Part shown: positions 56,101 through 64,000 of the stretch, piece by piece
Position numbering within the stretch: position 1 is the first letter of the stretch
How the letters are laid out: every line of letters begins with the position of its first letter
Origin: Larimichthys crocea
Lineage: Eukaryota > Chordata > Actinopteri > Sciaenidae
Direction of reading: 5' to 3'
NCBI RefSeq assembly: GCF_000972845.2
Contig: NC_040016.1
Location: forward strand, 9,940,701-10,004,700
DNA: 64,000 nt
Notes under the pieces: generated by a model
What the model saw: the letters and a program-made list of their open reading frames with translations, nothing else
Database searches by the model: none
What the model was told of the DNA's origin: nothing
Translations under genes and position numbers: made by a program

Positions 56101-59100
56101 ATGCCCAAAGTGAAGAAGTCCAAAGGCGGAGGAGGAGGAGAGAAGAGCGGCGGCGGCGGCGGCAGCGCGGTGGCGCTGGCTGACCAGATCCTCCAGGCGG
56201 ACACGGTGAGAGCCAAAGGCCGGGTGAAGATCAGAGACAGCCGGGCAGAAGATGAGGACACGTACGTGGACGAGCGTCTGTCGAGGAAGATCTTACAGCA
56301 GGCCCGGATTCAACAAGAGGAGCTGCAGACTGAGTATGGGCTGGGACCAGAGAAGAAGAAAGCACCGGTCACTGTTCTCGGTAAAGGTTTACATTAAAAT
56401 GACAGATGTTAAAATACAGTCTGAGTCCATTAGGAGTTTTACATGCTGAATATTAATGATACTGACATGTATACTGCATAGATAAGACAAATTCAGTGCA
56501 AGTACATGCACATGTTTAAACCTCCTTCAACGAAACTTAAATATGAGGTGTGCATTTAATGAATACTACATTGCAACTGTGACTGATTGTCCATTTTTTT
56601 AGGGTCTGGGTCTCAGGATGCAGACTCAGATGAGGAGTGGCCTGCCCTGGGAGCTGCAGGTGCTGCTGATGCTGAGTGCGACACCGAAGTCACCGTCGAC
56701 CCTGACGATGAGAAGGCCATTGAGATGTTCATGAATAAAAACCCTCCAATGAGGCAAGATGCAACATAATCCTGATTTTTAATTTTTTTTTATTAATCAT
56801 AAAACTATCCCAGCACATTGAACCTAAATGAGCTCAATTTCTACTTTTCTACTCCATGATCTCTGCAGACGGACCCTGGCTGATATCATCATGGAGAAGA
56901 TCACAGAAAAGCAGACAGAAGTAGGAACAGTGATGTCAGAGGTGTCCGGCTGTCCATTGCCCCAACTGGACCCGAGGATAATAGAAGTGTACAAAGGTGT
57001 CGGTAAGGTGAGTTAAGTCTTAAAGTGAGTGCACTGTATATCCTCCTACAGTGTATCCAGACAGGTCTTCAAAAAATGAAAGGCCTCTATAAATGAGTGA
57101 AAAAAGTATTGAATGTAAGACGCTTCAATACAGAGAACAGGTATGGAAATTATGTGACTCATATACTGTGGTTGTCACGATCCAGATATGAACCCAGCTG
57201 ATTACCTGTAAGGGATTTAGAGGATTTAGACAAAGTATTAGACCTAAAATCATTTCTCCATTAAAGTGTCAAAGATCTTCTATTTGTGTTTTGGATGCTT
57301 GTAGCGGCAATGATCAGCTGTGGCTACTACTGATGTATCTCAGCAGCAGAAGCAGAAGTAGTAGTTTCAGCTGTGGCTCAGTAGTAGTAGCAGAGGCAGA
57401 ACGGGTGTCCAGTAATCAGTAGTAGTAGTAGCAGTAGGCTCAGTTGATCAGTGGTTTGTTTTCCAGCAGTAGCTTCTACTAGCTTCTACTACTATAGTCA
57501 TAGTAGTAATGGCGGTTAATTGGTGACGTGAGCCTAAACTGGCGACTTCTGGCAACCTGTTGCCCAATGTCAGCTGGGTTTGGTTCCAGCCTCCTGCCAC
57601 CCTGAAGGATAAGCAGTTTTAGAATTAGTAAATCTGGAGCTTCCACGTGGCAAAGAGCACTTAAAATCAACTTTAATGCAATGTTGTTGTAAGACGCCTT
57701 AGGTCTTTCTCTAATCATCCTTGAACATGTGTCCATTTAGTGCCTGACAGTAAATATGAAGATCCCGTAGAGAGCTGTTAAATAATAGTTGTCATATCTG
57801 TCCTTTTGCTTCAGGTTCTGTCAAAATATCGCAGTGGCAAATTGCCAAAGGCGTTTAAAATAATCCCAGCACTCGCAAACTGGGAGCAGGTTCTCTATTT
57901 GACTGAGCCTGAGACCTGGACTGCAGCGGCCATGTACCAAGCAACAAGGTGAGTCTCCAGATGGTTTACACAGAGAGAGAGGGCGATATCATATATACAG
58001 CAGATATTTCAACATGGTACAATGAAGTGTTTCTGTTCATGCTTTTGTTACAGAATCTTCTCGTCCAATCTGAAAGAGCGAATGGCTCAGCGGTTTTATA
58101 ACTTGGTGCTGCTGCCCAGAGTGCGGGATGATATCGCGGAGTACAAGCGACTCAACTTTCATCTCTACAGTGCCCTGAAGAAGGCCTTGTTCAAACCAGG
58201 AGCTTGGTTTAAAGGTGAGATAGAAAGTGAATTCATTCATAAGATATTTATCTTTAATTTGTGCGTGTGTTAGTCTGTTAAGGAGTAACTTAACACCAGG
58301 CTGAAAAGCAGTGTATTGTTTGAGGCCTGTTTCACCTCCAATCACACTCGGCATCACTGCTGGGTGTGATCAGAAGAGGGAAGTTAAACCACCTAAAGTC
58401 TGCAAAAACATTTTCAGGTGGTATCAAGTTACTCTTTAAGTACAGAGTAATGGTCTGGACATGTTTAGCCTTGCATAGCATAAAGACTGGAGGCAGAGGG
58501 AAACTGCCAGCCAGGTTTGCTAACAACAACAAAATAATATAGTATACTATGATATTTTATTTGCACGGTGTATATTTTATTTATATATATCTCAGTTTAT
58601 AATAATGTTGACAAAATATGTTTTATGTTGTATGTGTTGTTAATGTTTTATTCCGTCTAATCCTGACTTTGTTATGTAACTTCTGGAGACTTAGTGGTAG
58701 TCTCAGCCATTTGATTCACTGTTTGTTCATGCAACATTTTGCTCAATGCAGTTCTGCTTAATATTTTTATTCAATTGTTACCTGCTGAATCCATTAGTGC
58801 CATCAGTCCCCTAACCAATATCATAATTATCAATTTTCAGTAGTTCAGTTAGTTCAGTGGTAAACGATACTCCGCCTCGTCTGTGATGTAGAGGACAAGC
58901 TCTGAGAGTGAAATCAGTAAACATAGAAACAGTAGCCATCACGTCAGGAGTTACTGTTTCAATAAATGTCTGGTGAATGCTGAGCGAAGCTCAGGTCACA
59001 CTGACCCTTGAAAAATAAAACATGGGTAAAGTGAATGAAAGAGGATTTGATGGCTTGTTTGCAAAGTATAAAATAAAAGCTTTCTGGGCCGTGTCACATT

Positions 59101-61075
59101 TTTTAATTTCAGGACTAAATTTAGAAATTTCAGGACACTGACGGAGGATTAGTTGAGTGTCCACAGGGTAAATAACACCATTGGTTTTGGAAGCGTAGCA
59201 ATTAACACACTCAGATTTTAATTGGGTCAAATCAACCTTCATATATCTGGAATTCAATCTGGCATAAACTATCCCAGTTTGATGGAACTACTTCCCAAAC
59301 ATACCATGACCCAAATTAAAAAAACACCAGTATCAGACAACACCACTAAGTGGCAGTGTTGTACTGTATACCACATAGAGTAGGAACAGAGTGCTAATTG
59401 ACCACTAATGTTACTTTCCATTAAATCTTATTATCTGTGTTCCTTTTAATTTACTAAACATTTACTGAATTAAATTAAATATTTGATTAATGATGTTTTG
59501 AATTTGATTTATGAATCTTTTTTCTCACAGTCTCAGTCATGACTGTTTGAATCAAAGTATGTATAATAGCTGTTGCTATGTGAACAAGTAAAGGTTTATA
59601 TTAAAGGGCAAGGCTGCTAATTTTAAATGTTAGGCCACTCTCAGATACGATCAGGTGCTGTTGCGAAAACGCAGCTTTCTCCATTGCGGTGGTGTGGGCC
59701 GCCAAAAAACAAAGAAGTCAAGCAAGCCAGGAGAGCAGAATCCAACTTTTGGAAAAATGCAACCCAATCTCACCGTGTGGCCACCAATCGGACCCTCTAA
59801 AAGTCAGCTTGAAATGTCTCTGAAACTGAGACTATCCAGGTGGATTCATGGACTAAACTCTGATACTCTACCTGCTGTGTTCTGACTTTATTTATTTCAT
59901 GTACCAGCTTCTAAGTCTGCGTCTGCTCACAGTTTGTACTGCAAAATAGAGACATGAAGCAGTTTCCTTTTGGTTTGTGTCTGATGGTCTGATGAGAGGC
60001 CAGGTGAATGAGAGTGGAGGGAGGGAGGTCTGACATGGATAAAGCTGATTAATCGGCGAAATAGCAAGTTATTTCCTGATTGTTTCACAGTGGTTACATT
60101 CAGCACGAATAGACACACAGCCAGCAGCCCCCACTTACCGCTGGACAACCCTGCAGTAACTTGCTGCAACACCCGATTCTGTTTGAATGTATCTTTACAG
60201 TCAATTTTATATTGAAGTTACCAAAATCACCACTTTCTGACTTGCAAATAGCGTCCAAGCCTTAAGTATGACTGTGAAACCGAAGTATAGAAGTACCTGG
60301 AAAAAGTTATTAATGCTGTTTACAGGAAGTCCACTCCAGTGTCATTTTATCCAGTTTAGTCTCTTTACTAGTGCCTAAAAGTCAGGTTGATCCTGGCCTC
60401 TGCTTTTGTAATACATTGTGCCTCTTCTGTCAAACAGGCATACTGATTCCTCTGTGTGAATCTGGGACGTGTACTCTCCGGGAAGCCATCATTATTGGAA
60501 GCATACTCACAAAATGTTCAATCCCTGTGCTCCACTCCAGGTAAGGTTTCCTTTCACTGCCACACACCAGCAGACAGATGTCAGCATCTTATTGTTAAGA
60601 TGGAAAGTTAAGCCCATTTCCTTGATAGCTTTGTATTGTGTGGTGTTGGCAAGTTAAGTAAGGTCAAGGTTGTATAACCCAGAAGGTTGTATAACACGTA
60701 CTGTCTTTCTCGTCTTTCAGCGCTGCAATGCTTAAGTTGGCAGAGATGGAGTACAACGGCGCCAACAGCATTTTCCTGCGGCTCTTGCTCGACAAGAAAT
60801 ACGCCCTGCCTTTCCGTGTCCTAGATGCCTTGGTGGCCCACTTCCTGTCTTTCCGCAGTGAAAAACGTGTGCTTCCTGTGCTGTGGCATCAGAGTTTACT
60901 CACCATGGCTCAGCGCTACAAGGCCGACCTGGCCTCCGAACAGAAGGCATCATTGCTGGAGCTGCTCAAGATACAAACACACCCTCAGGTCTCTGCAGAG
61001 ATTCGCAGAGAGCTGCAAAACTCTGAGTCGAGGGACATTGAAATTGGGCTCCCTGTTACAGTCGAAATGGACTGA
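56101..61075 (+). CDS. bysl: BYSL, bystin, ribosome biogenesis factor (7 coding exons)
   Basis: Coding exons 56101-56380, 56603-56753, 56869-57007, 57815-57948, 58054-58214, 60438-60540, 60721-61075; sum 1323 nt, 440 aa (human 437). The basic, Gly-rich N-terminus ([13 protein letters not shown]) is low complexity. An acidic stretch SDEEWPALG follows. The conserved Bystin domain has [74 protein letters not shown] and [18 protein letters not shown]. Bystin (yeast Enp1) is needed for 40S subunit maturation in nucleolus and cytoplasm. Intron 2 has a GC donor (ATGAG|gcaaga after phase adjustment: AG|gc). The long intron 58215-60437 carries a family P element. Confidence 0.96.
59639..60190. mobile_element. 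Family P inverted-repeat element in bysl intron 5
   Basis: The ends 'cagatacgatcaggtgctg' and 'cacccgattctgtttgaatg' are worn copies of the family P terminal repeat. The interior shares 'cttttggaaaaa', 'gaaatgtctc' and 'ccaggtggattcatgga' with the usp49-flank copy, plus about 190 bp extra in the middle. Confidence 0.65.
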
Positions 61076-61410
61076 GGATTCAGTCTCCTCCTCTGATGAA
61101 AATGATTCATGGTTTCTCCAGCATGAAGAAAGTTTAATTATTCCTCTTGTCCTACAACAGGACAGTTTAAAAGCTCACAGCGTTTCAGGAGCCATAACTC
61201 TGTTCCCTACTTTGATGAGTTTTTGTTTCAAGATACACATCAGTGTGATGTAGATGTTGTAATTCTTATATCCTGAATCTCTCTGAGCATTTCCCTGCAG
61301 TTGCTGTGTGAGTTATTGCTCTGGAATACAAAGACTGGCATTTGTGTACATTTGATGAAGAGCAATATTGTTTTGAAGCAACACTTTGGATTAAAAACAA
61401 GCTGAATCCT
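61076..61410 (+). other. bysl: bysl 3' UTR
   Basis: Non-coding sequence after the stop. ATTAAA near 61391, followed by a GU-rich stretch, is the likely polyadenylation signal. Confidence 0.6.
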
Positions 61411-61625
61411 GAAAAATTTGGTCAGCGATCATGTGTTTCTCTTTTTTTATATTCACAGTTGAGTAAACCATACAAAAGTTGAATGGTGGAAGAAAGTTAT
61501 CAGAAGTGTCTTAGTATCTACAAATAAGTAAATAAATACCACATTTTCTGGAGCATATTTATTGCTCTCTGAGTTGTCAATTTTATGTTTAACAAGTCAA
61601 TACTCAAAGGAAAACTTAATATTTC

Positions 61626-62388
61626 AAAGGTCCAGTGTGTAGAATTTGGTTGCACCCAGTGGTGTAATAGCTGCATTGCAATCTCCTCACATCACCCTTG
61701 CCTTCCTAGCATAAAGGAGAAACCACTTTTGAAAGTCCATGTTTAGAGTCAGTATTTAGTTTGTCTCTTCTGTAGTGGTGTGCGACACTGCATATTTTGG
61801 TATCGATCCGATACCAAGTAATTACGGGCCAGTATCACCGATACTTTTCAATAAATAAGGTGGTTGCATCATTGAATTGCTAAATCTCAATTAATTTTCA
61901 TTAATTCTTAAGTGTTTTTTTGTGACGTTTCCTTTTTTATTATTAAATAGTTAAAACCCAGGACAGAATTAGGACAGAGTTTATAATTAAATAGAAAACA
62001 TGTTATCAATTTTTAAATTTTTTTTTTTACAGGAGTGGCTGTTTCCTCTTTGCCGAAACCCCAGCATTGCAAACAAGAGCGTAACTTAAAGAAAAAGAAT
62101 CGATCTCACCAGGCTAGTATCGATCCGATACCGACTTGGTATCGATAATATCGATATTTGGATCGATCGCCCACCACTACTCTTCTGGGCTACTGTAGAA
62201 ACATGTTTCAACATGGCAGCCTGTATAGTAGAGGACCCTGCTCCCACTGTATAATAATATAAAGGGATAATTTTTCAAACACACAAAAGGTTTCTTATTT
62301 TTAGGTGATTATATATACATGAAAACATAGTTCTGAATATACCTGTCTTATTCTGAAAATCTCCGGAACTTACATACTGGACCTTTAA
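61626..62388 (-). mobile_element. Family M inverted-repeat element, copy 4, split by a nested insertion
   Basis: Terminal repeats AAAGGTCCAGTGTGTA (61626-61641) and, inverted, TACATACTGGACCTTT (to about 62386) are both present. Without the nested element the length is about 348 bp, close to copy 2. It has no coding capacity. Confidence 0.85.
61773..62179. mobile_element. hAT-type non-autonomous element nested in family M copy
   Basis: The 407-bp insertion begins TAGTGGTGTGCG and ends CGCCCACCACTA (11 of 12 inverted matches). It is flanked by an exact 8-bp duplication CTCTTCTG (61765-61772 and 62180-62187), the signature of hAT insertion. TATCGATCCGATACC subterminal repeats lie at both ends. 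It encodes no transposase. Confidence 0.92.
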
Positions 62389-62689
62389 CTTGCTAAATAA
62401 CTCTTAAATAAAGACTAGTTAATGTGAAATTTAACTTTAAAAGTATATTAATAAAGTAAAATGTAAATAAAACACGAGTTATTGTTTCAACTTTACGATT
62501 TTAAGACAAAGGCCTGTTTCATAGAAAACCTCTCTGACCGTCAAGTAGGTCGGAGAGCTGGCACATTTAGGTTAATTTATTATAATTTATCTAATTAAAA
62601 AAAATTCCTACAATTTTTGCAAATTTGGTTCAATAAATTAAACTTTATGCCCATTTCAGCCTCTCATAAGTTTATTTATATCTTTAACG

Positions 62690-62862
62690 CTTTAAAACGA
62701 GGCAGCCGTTAGTGAACCGTTAGGAACGTTAGCCTAGCATCCAGCTAACGGCAGTTTAACTAACGTATGGACGTAACGGCTAACGGCTAAGCCTGACGGT
62801 TTATACATATTTAAACCATTTTTTTAAATTTAATTCTTTAATTTGCTGTTTAACTTGGTCGA
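62690..62862 (+). promoter_or_regulatory. ccnd3: ccnd3 5' region
   Basis: The 170 bp before the ccnd3 ATG contain a dense run of GTTAG, GCTAACG and TAACGG words (62706-62800) and then AT-rich leader sequence. No TATA or clear GC box was seen. It is listed because it is the only upstream sequence available. Confidence 0.45.
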
Positions 62863-63392
62863 ATGGATCTTTATGAAGACGAACAGCTTCAAAGTCGATC
62901 CAGGGACACACATGTGAGTGGAGCCGGGTGTGGTATGGTTCAGCGGGCGGGCAGGGACCATGCCGTGACCGCCGACCCTCGGGTGCTGCAGCACCTGGTA
63001 GCCGCGGAGAAGACCTGCCAGGTGTCCCCTCACTTCGACAGAGTGCAGACGGACATCCAGCCGTACATGCGGAGGTTACTGGCAGTGTGGATGTTCCAGG
63101 TATGCATGCATAAGCCAGCCGGTGCAAAAGCCCATATAAATGTCACATAGCTCTGACTAGGTGGCTGTCTTTACAGGTGTGTGAGGAGCAGAAATGTGAG
63201 GAGGAGGTGTTTCCACAGGCGGTGTATTACCTGGACTGTTACCTGAGCCGGTTTACCGTTGAAAAGTCCAACCTGCAGCTGCTGGGAGCTGTTTGCATGT
63301 TCCTGGCCTCCAAAATGAGAGAGACTGTTTATCTGACTGCCAGCAAGCTTTGCATCTACACAGACAACTCCATTTCAGTGTCAGACATCCTG
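62863..63392 (+). CDS. ccnd3: Cyclin D3, first two coding exons (gene continues beyond window)
   Basis: Coding exons 62863-63099 and 63177-63392; the second is 216 nt, as in vertebrate D cyclins, and ends at gtaact. The cyclin box is clear: [54 protein letters not shown] and [16 protein letters not shown]-type identity is certain; D3 is chosen because bysl-ccnd3 linkage is conserved in human 6p21. D cyclins activate CDK4/6 to phosphorylate RB. Oddity: the usual N-terminal LxCxE (MELLCxE) is replaced by [10 protein letters not shown], with no Cys, and residues 8-35 are unlike the family. A second in-frame Met (MVQRAGRD) could be an alternative start. C-terminal exons lie outside. Confidence 0.9.
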
Positions 63393-64000
63393 GTAACTAT
63401 CTTTATATTAACTCTACACTGTATTTTGCATAATATAGGTATAATAACTCACACACACTCTTGTTATATCTCCCCATAAACACTTTACCTACCCATGATC
63501 TAGAAAATAAGGCTTTAAATCACCGAACCTGGTATCCCCAAAACATTGCATCATATCCAAATACACAAAAAATATGTTTATTGTCATTTTCTTACAACAT
63601 CCCATCAAGAAAACACACAGTAACAAGTTTGAGACTACATATACGTACACAGACACACGCTTGCACCAAAATAAGGTAAGAACTGCAAATGAAATATTTC
63701 CAAAGCAACTTTGTTAATCCCACCGGAGGCTATTCCTTTGGAGCAGCTTTACATGGACACAAAACCTAGGAAACATACAGATAAATGAAATACGCTAAAT
63801 GTGGAAAAAGTCTGTAAATAATCTGATTGATTGAAATACAGAAACAATTAGCAGAGGGACTGCAGAGGGAATGAACGGTTGAGAGTTTAGTTTTACAAGC
63901 AGGTAAAGCACAAGTCAAAATGTTTGAGCATTTATTGGTTACAAAAATAATTAGGATCCCTTTGCTTCACTTTAGTGATCTTAGAACACATTATTTACTA
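63393..64000 (+). other. ccnd3: ccnd3 intron 2 (start)
   Basis: Non-coding from the donor at 63393 to the window edge. AT-rich and CA-rich with no exon recognised. Confidence 0.7.

Overview
This is a 64 kb piece of a vertebrate nuclear genome, almost certainly a percomorph-type teleost. Genes are split into short coding exons with GT-AG (a few GC-AG) introns and encode recognisable vertebrate proteins. The gaps between them are AT-rich and carry typical fish repeats: Tc1, hAT, short inverted-repeat elements, tRNA-derived SINEs, LINE tails and many microsatellites. No prokaryotic, viral or CRISPR content was seen. For every gene model below, the spliced coding lengths I added up are multiples of three and close to the human orthologue lengths.

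Layout, left to right. ahcyl1 (minus, 69-9441, 16 coding exons), with a dead Tc1 transposon in its first intron. A repeat-rich spacer with an antisense LINE fragment. srsf3 (plus, 14398-18148), with its autoregulatory 'poison' exon visible at 16170-16553. A repeat-rich spacer. cdkn1a/p21 (plus, coding 25968-26552), with two candidate first exons and p53-like sites. tmcc2 (plus, 31072-35170, short isoform). usp49 (minus, 44722-48187), tail to tail with tmcc2. med20 (minus, 53304-55724) and bysl (plus, 56101-61075), head to head on a 376-bp promoter with a duplicated ETS-site block. The first two coding exons of ccnd3 (plus, 62863-63392), which runs off the window. The order srsf3-cdkn1a and usp49-med20-bysl-ccnd3 matches human 6p21; ahcyl1 and tmcc2 belong to human chromosome 1.

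Between tmcc2 and usp49 (about 36.6-42.3 kb) lies a 10-N gap flanked by error-rich inverted copies of the ends of both genes. The two inverted copies stop exactly at the edges of one interspersed repeat and have different symmetry centres. I read this as a gap-filling artefact in which both extensions were inserted reverse-complemented, not as a biological palindrome.

Functionally the genes form no operon-like system. Several concern growth and cell-cycle control (cdkn1a, ccnd3, srsf3, usp49, med20, bysl). The most interesting biology is the loss of the RB-binding LxCxE motif in the cyclin D3 N-terminus, an 11-residue extension at the normally invariant AHCYL1 C-terminus, the srsf3 poison exon, the med20/bysl ETS array, and a recurrent GCTAAC/GTTAGC word cluster at several promoters. 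I found no convincing previously undescribed molecular system.
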